Assembly (NCBI GenBank): GCA_017959625.1
Contig: JAGDAG010000247.1
Span: forward strand, 1-5,116
Length of the DNA stretch: 5,116 bases
Reading direction: 5' to 3'
Source: Abditibacteriota bacterium
GTDB lineage: Bacteria; Armatimonadota; UBA5829
The translations under genes and the position numbers were made by a program. The notes under the pieces were generated by a model. The model was not told the origin of the DNA. It ran no database searches and worked only from the letters and a program-made list of their open reading frames with translations. Each line of letters begins with the position of its first letter. Positions within the stretch are counted from its first letter, which is position 1. This document shows positions 1 through 5,116 of this stretch, piece by piece.

Positions 1-129
1 ACTGTGAAGCTGGGAACGGCGGAAATCAAAAAATACAAGGGCGTTTATCTGGCGGTGTTCCCGCGGCCCGACAGCGCTTTGGGCGAGGCCCTTCTTACAG
101 ACAGAGTGTATTTCGTGCTCCGGAAATGA
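1..129 (+). CDS. 3' end of an unrecognised protein (C-terminal 42 residues)
   Basis: Frame 1 is open from the window edge to TGA at 127-129. The tail reads TVKLGTAEIKKYKGVYLAVF, then a short proline/aspartate turn, and ends in YFVLRK. The alternating hydrophobic and charged residues suggest the last strands of a beta-sandwich domain, such as the tail of a secreted carbohydrate-active or carbohydrate-binding protein. That guess leans on the neighbouring glycosidase and is weak. Frame 1 is preferred over frame 3, which is also open here, because it has the more protein-like composition and ends on its own stop before the terminator. The 5' part, signal peptide and family cannot be seen. Confidence 0.6.
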   Translation, partial: TVKLGTAEIKKYKGVYLAVFPRPDSALGEALLTDRVYFVLRK

Positions 130-197
130 CCGAAAGGCCCAAACGCCCGATCCCCGCAGAAGACGCCCGGGACGGCGCGTTTGCCTTTTACGAATAA
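126..197 (+). CDS. Possible 23-codon micro-ORF overlapping the upstream stop (ATGA)
   Basis: An ATG at 126-128 overlaps the TGA of the preceding gene (ATGA, 126-129) and runs in frame 3 to TAA at 195-197, just before the terminator hairpin at 204. The peptide begins MTERPKRPIPAED and ends AFYE; it is charged and proline-rich with no recognisable motif. The overlap would allow translational coupling, but there is no good Shine-Dalgarno sequence and an open frame this short arises easily by chance in GC-rich DNA. It is listed as a possibility only. Confidence 0.15.
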   Translation: MTERPKRPIPAEDARDGAFAFYE

Positions 198-203
198 ACG
201 ATA

Positions 204-250
204 AGGCCCGCAGGCAGGTTTTTCCTGTCTGCGGGCCTGCTGCGCTTTTT
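204..250. terminator. Shared hairpin terminator between convergent genes
   Basis: Positions 204-218 (AGGCCCGCAGGCAGG) pair with 224-238 over 15 bp, with a single G-U wobble (214 with 228) and a five-T loop at 219-223. In the plus direction a run of five T follows at 246-250 after a 7-base gap. In the minus direction the stem begins 11 bases after the stop codon of the DUF6273-like gene and is followed by an AT-rich but not pure-T stretch (TATCGTTTATT). The stem is very stable and sits between two convergent genes, so a bidirectional intrinsic terminator is the natural reading. Neither tail is ideal. Confidence 0.8.
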
Positions 251-1565
251 ACAGGATCGGCGTCACTTCTTTGCCCGTTGGGGCGAGGCGCATAGCGGGG
301 CGCACACCGCAGGGGTATTCGTCGATGCCGTCGCCGGAGCCGTCGGCGTAGATGTGTCCGTTCATCACACAGGCGGCAAAATGCCCCCGGTCCCGCGTCC
401 AGAAGCAGTTGGGTGTTTCGTTGGGAACGAAATCCTTGGGCCGCCCCGACTTGGTGTAGGGCGTGTTCCGCTGCACCGCGGAGGAAAACAGGGTGTCCGC
501 TTCATCCATGGAGAGTATGAATATCTTGTCCAGGGTGGTGCCTGTGTGCTTTTTGACCGTGTAGTCGCCCTCCGGGTTGTATTCGTAATCGTGATCCACG
601 GTGGTGTTTTCGGTGGTCAGGATGCACTTTCGTTCCCGGTCGGTGAAGGCGCCTTTATAAAACGTGTCGTTGAGAAAGGTCCTCAGCGGGCTGTCGTCCC
701 AGTTTCTTGCGCCGAAATCCCTGGTATAAAGGATATACCTGCTTACCACAAGTATCTCCTTTTCGTCCGCGCTGAGCACTATCCAGTCGATGGCCTCCTT
801 GCCGTTGGCGGCAATACCGTCCTGTTCGGCGTTTCCGAAGGAGATCACGTCGCCCTTTTTCACCTTCATCCCCTGTTTCCAGGGCGTCGGCATAACGCTT
901 TTCTGAGGCTCGGGCTTTGCCTTTTCCTTCACTGCGAGGGCGTCGGCGTCCTTCACTGTGATGCAGGGGCGCACGCCTCCCACGGGGTATTTGTTGATAT
1001 CCGTATGCGTGGGCTTTCCCCTGCTTGAGACCATGGTGTAGCAGTCCGGAGTGCGGCCCGCCAGCATCCATGCGCAGAGACCGTCTTTATCTACGGGAAG
1101 CCCCTTTTTCTTTGCGGCAAAGGGGGTGGGATAGGCTCTTCGTTTTTTTGCGCTTTCCATATCATACCAAACGTCTCCGTCTTCGGGCAGAAACACAAGA
1201 TCCGTGAGTTCTTCGTCGGAGTCCGGGACCCTGAAATCGAAAAAGCTGCCCTTCTCCAGCCTTGCCTTTTCTTCTTTTGTAAAGCAGGCGTCCAGAAATG
1301 TGCTGTTGAGCCATTGGCGCACCCGGGATCTTGAATAGGCTTCCGTTTTGCCGTTGTCGGAATAGGGGACGCCGTCCAGGATACTGCTGCTTATGAGCAT
1401 GGCTGTGCCGTCGTCGTATTTACTGAGCACAGTCCATTCCACCGGCTTCACCTCTTCCTTTTCCGTCTGGGGATAGCGGCCGAAAAGCACCGTGTCTCCC
1501 GGGCCGAGAGCCATGGCTGCGGCTGACAGAAGGAGCAGCAGCGCTGTTGCAAGTGTTTTTTTCAT
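249..1565 (-). CDS. Exported protein with two tandem DUF6273-like domains
   Basis: 438 residues. The N-terminus is a clear Sec signal peptide (K2, K3, a Leu/Ala core at 4-19, likely cleavage near 19-22). Two homologous domains follow at about residues 23-204 and 238-427, joined by a Lys/Pro-rich linker at about 205-236. Each starts with a Gly-Asp-x-x-x-Phe-Gly strand, then a Trp-x-Val-Leu-Ser strand, a strand ending Ser-x-x-Ile-Leu, a [VL]R-x-[WF]-LN-[SD]-TF helix start (R83 and R295), an [AC]FT-x-x-E/R-x helix, and a closing GVRP motif (197-200 and 420-423 region). This is the pattern of the DUF6273 family, whose function is not established. Only domain 2 has the fuller Asp-Lys-Ile-Phe-Ile-Leu-Ser segment; domain 1 is more divergent. 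Cysteines 164 and 175 in domain 1 and 387 and 399 in domain 2 sit in corresponding places and could form disulfides after export. The start is supported by AGGAG seven bases upstream. It is transcribed divergently from the GH127 gene. A role in surface binding or envelope function is inference. Confidence 0.85.
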   Translation of the reverse strand: MKKTLATALLLLLSAAAMALGPGDTVLFGRYPQTEKEEVKPVEWTVLSKYDDGTAMLISSSILDGVPYSDNGKTEAYSRSRVRQWLNSTFLDACFTKEEKARLEKGSFFDFRVPDSDEELTDLVFLPEDGDVWYDMESAKKRRAYPTPFAAKKKGLPVDKDGLCAWMLAGRTPDCYTMVSSRGKPTHTDINKYPVGGVRPCITVKDADALAVKEKAKPEPQKSVMPTPWKQGMKVKKGDVISFGNAEQDGIAANGKEAIDWIVLSADEKEILVVSRYILYTRDFGARNWDDSPLRTFLNDTFYKGAFTDRERKCILTTENTTVDHDYEYNPEGDYTVKKHTGTTLDKIFILSMDEADTLFSSAVQRNTPYTKSGRPKDFVPNETPNCFWTRDRGHFAACVMNGHIYADGSGDGIDEYPCGVRPAMRLAPTGKEVTPIL

Positions 1566-1571
1566 GACGAT

Positions 1572-1576
1572 CTCCT
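1572..1576 (-). promoter_or_regulatory. Ribosome binding site of the DUF6273-like gene
   Basis: AGGAG on the minus strand, seven bases before the ATG at 1563-1565. It fixes the start that gives a complete signal peptide. Confidence 0.8.
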
Positions 1577-1619
1577 GTTTTCGCGGTCATGCGCTGTGAT
1601 ATGTTTTTTTGGATATCCG

Positions 1620-1635
1620 ATATTATTATAGCATA
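1620..1635 (-). promoter_or_regulatory. Extended -10 promoter of the DUF6273-like gene
   Basis: Read on the minus strand the sequence is TATGCTATAATAATAT, containing a perfect extended -10 (TGC TATAAT at 1625-1633). Transcription would start near 1618 and leave a leader of roughly 50 bases. No TTGACA-like -35 is visible at 16-18 bp upstream, as is common for extended -10 promoters. The same 16 bases occur at 3507-3522. Confidence 0.7.
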
Positions 1636-1652
1636 ACGGGCGGGGCTTTTTG

Positions 1653-1661
1653 TGCTATAAT
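1653..1661 (+). promoter_or_regulatory. Extended -10 promoter of the GH127 gene
   Basis: TGCTATAAT, the same 9-mer as the opposing promoter at 1625-1633, with the -10 hexamer at 1656-1661. A start near 1668 would give a leader of about 24 bases ahead of the ATG at 1692. No recognisable -35 is present. The site also rules out the upstream in-frame TTG at 1650 as the translation start, because that codon would lie inside the promoter. Confidence 0.7.
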
Positions 1662-1679
1662 TTAATTGATTTTTCCGGT

Positions 1680-1683
1680 GGAG
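1680..1683 (+). promoter_or_regulatory. Ribosome binding site of the GH127 gene
   Basis: GGAG within GGTGGAGAG, eight bases before the ATG at 1692. It supports that start over the in-frame TTG at 1650. Confidence 0.75.
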
Positions 1684-1691
1684 AGCAACGT

Positions 1692-3491
1692 ATGAACAAG
1701 ATCCTTTTTTGTTTGCTGGCGATGTTTTTTTCGGCGCAGCTTTTTGCCCTTTCCCAAAAGGTCCCGGCGGATCGCCGGTATTCCTTCGGAGGCGAGGCGG
1801 GAAGGCGCATAGAGAGCCTGGAAAAAAACTGGCTCCTTACGGCTTACGACAACAACCCGGAAATGGTGCAGCAGTTCATCGACCGCAGGTGGGAAGGAGC
1901 CCACGCCGTGCTGCCCTGGAACGGAGAATTTCCGGGCAAGCTCCTTACCGGCGGCGCCGACTGCTGGCGGCTGACCCGCAGCAAGGCCCTGAAACAAAAG
2001 ATGCTTGCCCTGGCAAAAGACTATATTTCCACCATAGACGCCGACGGCTACGGCGGCCCCTTTCCTTTTGAACGAAGGCTTTCCGGCTGGGATTCCTGGG
2101 GCATGTATCACTGCGCCCTGGGGCTTTTCAAGTGGTATCGGATAACCGGCGACCGGGCCCTTCTTGACGCCTGCGAGTCTCTTGCGGACTATCTTCTGCC
2201 TTTCTGGCGCTACGAGGGCGAAGAAAGAAAAAAAATGTATATGGACGGGCAGGGCATCGAAACCAGCCAGGCCTGGCTGCATATGTACTCTCTGCTTTAC
2301 GGGGAGACCGGAAAAGAAGAGTATCTCCGCGCCGCCCTGATCATTGTTGACGATTTTGCTCTCCCCTACGGCGGAAACTATCTCAACGACGCTCTTGCGG
2401 GAAAAGAGTTTTATGCGGGGCGCAAGCCCCGCTGGGAGAGCCTCCACGCCGTACAGGGGCTGGCGTCTCTTTTCGAGCTCACCGGCGACGAAAAATACAG
2501 GGCGGCCCTTTCGCATATCTGGAAAAGCATAATGGCTTCAGACGTGCACAATACCGGGGCTTTTTCCACCTTTGAGCAGGCCCTGGGCAGCCCCTGGAAG
2601 GACGGCCCCATAGAGACCTGCTGCGTGGTGGCCTTCAACGCCCTTACCATAGACTATCTGCGCCTTTCCGGCGATCCCGCGGCGGCGGACGCTCTGGAGA
2701 CAGCCCTGTATAACGCCGTGTGGGGCTTTCAGCATCCGGCGGGCCGCTGGTTCACCTACGATACGCCCATGAACGGCATGCGCAAGTCGGCTTCTCAGGA
2801 TATAGTGTTCCAGGCCCGGGAGGGGGCGCCGGACCTCAACTGCTGTTCGGTGAACGCCGCCAGGGGCATCTGCTCCGTCGGCGAATGGGCGTTTACGGAG
2901 CGCGAAGGCGGCGTCGCCGTAAACTACTACGGGCCTGTAAAGGCCCGCGCCGGGGGCTTTGATATAGACGTAAAGGGAGATTATCCTTTTTCGGAAAAAG
3001 TGAAGATAAAAATAAAAGGCAAGAAAGGCAGAACTGTGTTTTTCCGCATACCCGCCTGGTCCCGGAACACGGATTTCCGGGTAAACGGAAAGCGCCTCGG
3101 ATGCAGTCCGGGAACGTATCTTGCGGCAGATGCCCCCTGGGAAAAGGGGGCGCAGATAGATATAGTTTTCGATTTTTCCCTGCGCGTCCTTAAGGGAGAA
3201 GAAGAAAAAAAGGGCTTCTGCAGCGTGTATGCGGGCCCGGTGCTGCTGGCTTATGACGAACGTTACAACGATATCCCCAAGGATTCCCCGGCGCTGCGGC
3301 TTGAAACTGCGGAACGCTGCCGCCCGGAGGATATAAAAAGCCGGTTTACCGGAAAGGCCGTTTATCTGCCTTTGCTGGTTTACAGGGCGGAAAGCGATAA
3401 GGGAGAGGTTTTTCTTACGGATTTTGCCACTGCGGGCATGGCCGGCAACTACTACAATTCCTGGCTGAGGACAATAGCGCCCGGGCGCTGA
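1692..3491 (+). CDS. Exported GH127 (DUF1680) family glycoside hydrolase, probable beta-L-arabinofuranosidase-like
   Basis: 599 residues from the ATG at 1692. A signal peptide covers residues 1-21 (K3, hydrophobic core 4-18, A19-L20-S21 a plausible cleavage site), so the enzyme acts outside the cytoplasm. Residues about 35-400 fit the (alpha/alpha)6 barrel of family GH127, with repeated helical units ending in TGD or TGK turns. By analogy with Bifidobacterium HypBA1 (recalled: acid/base E322, zinc ligands E338, C340, C417 and C418, nucleophile C417), the matching residues are E295 in FEQ, E308 and C310 in ETC, and C384-C385 in NCCSVN. H140, H197 and H252 resemble its active-site histidines. 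Spacings agree closely (E308 to C384 is 76; 79 in HypBA1). Residues 405-599 are beta-sandwich, with FFRIPAWSR and VNGK as in the family. Members release beta-L-arabinofuranose, and some relatives cut other pectin sugars, so the substrate is open. It has its own promoter, and no clear terminator follows. Confidence 0.88.
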   Translation: MNKILFCLLAMFFSAQLFALSQKVPADRRYSFGGEAGRRIESLEKNWLLTAYDNNPEMVQQFIDRRWEGAHAVLPWNGEFPGKLLTGGADCWRLTRSKALKQKMLALAKDYISTIDADGYGGPFPFERRLSGWDSWGMYHCALGLFKWYRITGDRALLDACESLADYLLPFWRYEGEERKKMYMDGQGIETSQAWLHMYSLLYGETGKEEYLRAALIIVDDFALPYGGNYLNDALAGKEFYAGRKPRWESLHAVQGLASLFELTGDEKYRAALSHIWKSIMASDVHNTGAFSTFEQALGSPWKDGPIETCCVVAFNALTIDYLRLSGDPAAADALETALYNAVWGFQHPAGRWFTYDTPMNGMRKSASQDIVFQAREGAPDLNCCSVNAARGICSVGEWAFTEREGGVAVNYYGPVKARAGGFDIDVKGDYPFSEKVKIKIKGKKGRTVFFRIPAWSRNTDFRVNGKRLGCSPGTYLAADAPWEKGAQIDIVFDFSLRVLKGEEEKKGFCSVYAGPVLLAYDERYNDIPKDSPALRLETAERCRPEDIKSRFTGKAVYLPLLVYRAESDKGEVFLTDFATAGMAGNYYNSWLRTIAPGR

Positions 3492-3506
3492 CCGCTTTCG
3501 GGGAAA

Positions 3507-3522
3507 TATGCTATAATAATAT
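3507..3522 (+). promoter_or_regulatory. Extended -10 promoter of the small-gene/translin/rarA operon
   Basis: TATGCTATAATAATAT with TGC at 3509-3511 and TATAAT at 3512-3517, only 15 bases after the GH127 stop. It is identical over 16 bases to the minus-strand promoter at 1620-1635. A start near 3524 gives a leader of about 29 bases to the ATG at 3553. No -35 is recognisable. Its presence shows the downstream genes need not depend on GH127 transcription. Confidence 0.75.
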
Positions 3523-3540
3523 TTGATAAAATACCGGATA

Positions 3541-3545
3541 AAGGA
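3541..3545 (+). promoter_or_regulatory. Ribosome binding site of the 61-residue gene
   Basis: AAGGA, seven bases before the ATG at 3553. It selects that start over the in-frame TTG at 3523, which would sit at the predicted transcription start. Confidence 0.7.
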
Positions 3546-3552
3546 ACATTTG

Positions 3553-3738
3553 ATGCACGATACGGATATGACCATCCTGGGCATAAAAGACCAGATAGGT
3601 TTTTTGCTGGGGCAGATAGACGATTGCTCCGGGGAGCCCGCTTCAAAGGAAAACAAAGAGCAGCTTTTGCAGATAGCGAAAAACCTGCACAAGGCTGCCG
3701 ACGATATAGTGTGGCTTGTGGCCAGAATGAAAAAATAG
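3553..3738 (+). CDS. Small helical protein of unknown function, coupled to the translin-like gene
   Basis: 61 residues, not recognised. The sequence predicts two amphipathic helices: about residues 5-24 (containing GIKDQIGFLLGQIDD) and about 32-60 (KENKEQLLQIAKNLHKAADD and onward to ARMKK). They are joined by a Cys/Gly/Pro loop (CSGEPA, 25-30). There is no signal peptide or membrane segment, so a cytoplasmic helical-hairpin or coiled-coil protein is likely. Start choice rests on AAGGA seven bases upstream; M6 is a weaker alternative. It is the first gene after the promoter at 3507-3522. Its stop (TAG, 3736-3738) overlaps the ribosome site of the translin-like gene, which suggests the two products are made together and perhaps bind each other. 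That partnership is inference. Confidence 0.7.
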   Translation: MHDTDMTILGIKDQIGFLLGQIDDCSGEPASKENKEQLLQIAKNLHKAADDIVWLVARMKK

Positions 3739-3741
3739 AGG
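3737..3741 (+). promoter_or_regulatory. Ribosome binding site of the translin-like gene, overlapping the upstream stop
   Basis: AGAGG, five bases before the ATG at 3747. Its first two bases are the last two of the TAG ending the 61-residue gene, the arrangement expected for translational coupling. It favours ATG 3747 over the in-frame ATG at 3624, which would overlap the small gene by more than 100 bases. Confidence 0.65.
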
Positions 3742-3746
3742 CTGTT

Positions 3747-4376
3747 ATGTTTGAAAACCATATAGAAAAGGCTGTGGCCGTTCTCGACAATACCCACAAT
3801 CTGAGGGAAGAAGCCCTGAAGGTCTCCCGGGAGACCATACGCTTCTGCGCCAATTCCATAAGAGCGTCCCACCGCAGGGAGTTTGACAAAGCGGAGGAGC
3901 TGCTCCGGGAAGCGGGGAGCAGGGTGCGGCAGGTGAAGGAGTTTCTGGCGGACAAGCCGGAGATATACTATACCGGCTATGTGCTGGACGCCCAGAAGGA
4001 ATACGGCGAGGCAGTGATCACCAACGCCATTATACGCGACGTTCCCCTGCCGGGCTTTGAGGAGATAGGCATAGAGCCCTCGGTCTGGCTGAATTCTCTG
4101 GCGGAAGCAGCCAGCGAGGCCCGGCGTTTTGCTCTTGACGAGCTGCGCACCGGGAACATAGAATCGGCGCTCCGGGCCCTGGAGATAATGGACGAGGTTT
4201 ATTACCGTCTTATAAGCGTGGATTATCCCGACGCCGTCACCGGAGGGCTCCGCAGGCACACCGATCAGCTGCGTGGAGTGCTGGAAAAAACACGTTCCGA
4301 CATCACTCTCATCAAGCATCAGCAGAATCTGAGCGAAAAGCTGGATAAAACCATTCGGGACTACTCTCCCTGCTGA
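3747..4376 (+). CDS. Translin/TRAX-family protein (archaeal COG2178 type)
   Basis: 209 residues, nearly all helical and cytoplasmic, near the usual length for archaeal translin homologues. The N-terminal helix carries the family pattern REEALKVSRETIR (20-32), followed by SIRASHRREFDKAEELL (37-53). A middle helix has QKEYGEAV (83-90); its E85-x-x-E88 pair aligns with the QEYVEA segment of TRAX, whose two glutamates belong to the metal-dependent RNase site. Next come LAEAASEARR (118-127, E120 and E124 matching the acidic helix of TRAX), then DELRTGNIESALRALEIMDE (131-150), and the family's best C-terminal signature, DYPDAVTGGLRRHTDQLRG (159-177). Translin and TRAX form octameric barrels that bind or cut single-stranded RNA (eukaryotic C3PO), and archaeal single-gene homologues also form octamers. 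Retention of the acidic residues suggests nuclease competence here, which is inference. It starts 8 bases after the small helical gene and ends 32 bases before rarA. Bacterial members are little described. Confidence 0.85.
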   Translation: MFENHIEKAVAVLDNTHNLREEALKVSRETIRFCANSIRASHRREFDKAEELLREAGSRVRQVKEFLADKPEIYYTGYVLDAQKEYGEAVITNAIIRDVPLPGFEEIGIEPSVWLNSLAEAASEARRFALDELRTGNIESALRALEIMDEVYYRLISVDYPDAVTGGLRRHTDQLRGVLEKTRSDITLIKHQQNLSEKLDKTIRDYSPC

Positions 4377-4408
4377 GCCCGGGCGACGGAACGAAAGAAA
4401 AACCGGAA

Positions 4409-5116
4409 ATGACAGATCTTTTTGACGGAAACGCCGCAGACGCTCCTCTGGCGGCCCGGATGCGGCCCGAGACTCTTGATGAGTTTGTAGGGCAGAAGGA
4501 GATAACCGGCAAGGGTTCCCTTTTGAGGCGCCTTATCGAGACCGACAATATTTCTTCCTTTGTGTTCTGGGGCCCTCCGGGCTGCGGCAAAAGCACCCTG
4601 GCCGGGATAATCGCCCGCAGCACCTCGGCGGCCTTTGTTTCCTTTTCCGCCGTCACGGGAGGCGTGCCGGAGCTGAGGAAGAGAATGGAGAGCGCAAAGG
4701 ACCTGCGCCGCTACAAGGCCTGCCGCACCATCTTGTTCGTGGATGAGATCCACCGTTTCAACAAGGCGCAGCAGGATGCGCTGCTGCCCTTTGTGGAGGA
4801 CGGCACGGTGATCCTGATAGGCGCCACCACCGAAAACCCCTATTTCGAAGTGAACACCCCTCTTTTGTCCCGTTCCAGAGTGGTGCGCTTCGCCCCTCTT
4901 TCCGAGGACGACATAGAGGCTATCGTCAACAGGGCGCTCTCGAAAAGCCCCGGGCTGAAGGGCTTTACGCTGGAGCGGGAGGCGATGGAGCACATAAAGC
5001 ATATCGCCGCCGGAGACGCCCGGGCGGCCCTCAATAGACTGGAGCTTTGCGCCGATCTGGCGGAGGAAGACAAAACCATCCCCCGGGCCCTTGCTGAATC
5101 GGCGGCGGGAGAAAAG
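4409..5116 (+). CDS. rarA: Replication-associated recombination protein RarA (MgsA/WRNIP1 family AAA+ ATPase), 3' truncated by the window
   Basis: The first 236 residues are present; full-length RarA is about 440, so the C-terminal tetramerisation part lies outside. RarA is a clamp-loader-like ATPase that acts at stalled replication forks and DNA gaps. The N-terminus has PLAARMRPETLDEFVGQKE (13-31), a hallmark of the family. Walker A is GPPGCGKST (55-63), Walker B is ILFVDEIH (108-115), and the sensor 1 segment is IGATTENPYFEVN (137-149). LLSRSR (152-157) holds the arginine finger, and GDAR (202-205) is sensor 2. The frame stays open to the last base, and all ATPase motifs are intact. The ATG at 4409 lacks a convincing Shine-Dalgarno sequence, but no ATG, GTG or TTG start lies in frame between it and an upstream stop at 4346, and the conserved N-terminus needs it. 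It is probably cotranscribed with the translin-like gene 32 bases upstream. Confidence 0.96.
   Translation, partial: MTDLFDGNAADAPLAARMRPETLDEFVGQKEITGKGSLLRRLIETDNISSFVFWGPPGCGKSTLAGIIARSTSAAFVSFSAVTGGVPELRKRMESAKDLRRYKACRTILFVDEIHRFNKAQQDALLPFVEDGTVILIGATTENPYFEVNTPLLSRSRVVRFAPLSEDDIEAIVNRALSKSPGLKGFTLEREAMEHIKHIAAGDARAALNRLELCADLAEEDKTIPRALAESAAGEK

Noticed and set aside
141..182. Possible second hairpin (AAACGC pairing with GCGTTT)
   Set aside because: Only six base pairs with a 30-base loop; the much stronger hairpin at 204-238 explains termination.
354..1028. A 224-codon plus-strand open frame opposite the DUF6273-like gene
   Set aside because: It is opposite a gene with a signal peptide, RBS, promoter and two homologous domains; the plus-strand product shows no recognisable features.
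1650..1691. Upstream TTG start extending the GH127 protein by 14 residues
   Set aside because: The codon lies within the extended -10 promoter and would bury the signal peptide; ATG 1692 has GGAG eight bases upstream.
1662..2516. A 284-codon minus-strand open frame opposite the GH127 N-terminal half
   Set aside because: It lies opposite a well-supported gene and has low-complexity Lys/Gly/Val composition without family motifs.
3624..3746. Longer translin-like protein starting at ATG 3624
   Set aside because: The extra 41 residues are Arg/Gly-rich shadow sequence overlapping the small gene, have no RBS, and do not belong to the translin domain.
2538..4319. A 593-codon open frame on the minus strand running antisense through GH127, the promoter region and the translin-like gene
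   Set aside because: The plus strand carries recognisable GH127 and translin proteins with catalytic motifs and ribosome sites. The antisense product has no motif or RBS and crosses gene boundaries, as expected for a GC-rich shadow frame.
1..5116. CRISPR arrays, tRNA or rRNA genes, insertion sequences, attachment sites
   Set aside because: No regularly spaced repeats, no cloverleaf-like or rRNA sequence, no transposase or terminal inverted repeats were seen on either strand.

Overview
The window comes from a bacterium, probably an uncultivated plant-polysaccharide degrader of a gut or rumen type. This rests on two exported proteins (one a GH127-type glycosidase), compact spacing, a GC-rich genome with frequent ATA isoleucine codons, and a complete bacterial-type rarA N-terminus. 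The phylum cannot be read from the sequence. A translin-family gene of the archaeal type is unexpected here and hints at a deep-branching or poorly sampled lineage, but that is inference.

Layout. Positions 1-129 hold the 3' end of an unrecognised plus-strand gene. A shared, probably bidirectional hairpin terminator follows at about 204-250. A minus-strand gene (249-1565) encodes an exported protein made of two tandem DUF6273-like domains. A 126-bp divergent intergenic region (1566-1691) carries two back-to-back extended -10 promoters, each with the core TGCTATAAT. The plus-strand gene at 1692-3491 encodes an exported GH127/DUF1680 glycosidase. A third copy of the same extended -10 lies at 3509-3517, just after the GH127 stop. 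It drives an apparent operon of a 61-residue helical protein (3553-3738), a translin/TRAX-like protein (3747-4376) and the start of rarA (4409 to the window edge).

How the genes relate. The first half is envelope and carbohydrate biology: two secreted proteins diverge from one promoter block and may be alternatively expressed. The second half is cytoplasmic nucleic-acid biology. The small protein and the translin homologue look translationally coupled, because the translin ribosome site overlaps the stop of the small gene. The RarA clamp-loader-like ATPase follows 32 bases later.

The most interesting item is the bacterial translin/TRAX homologue. It keeps the glutamate pair of the TRAX nuclease site and is coupled to an unrecognised small partner and to rarA. 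Second is the repeated 16-base promoter core, identical upstream of two unrelated transcription units.
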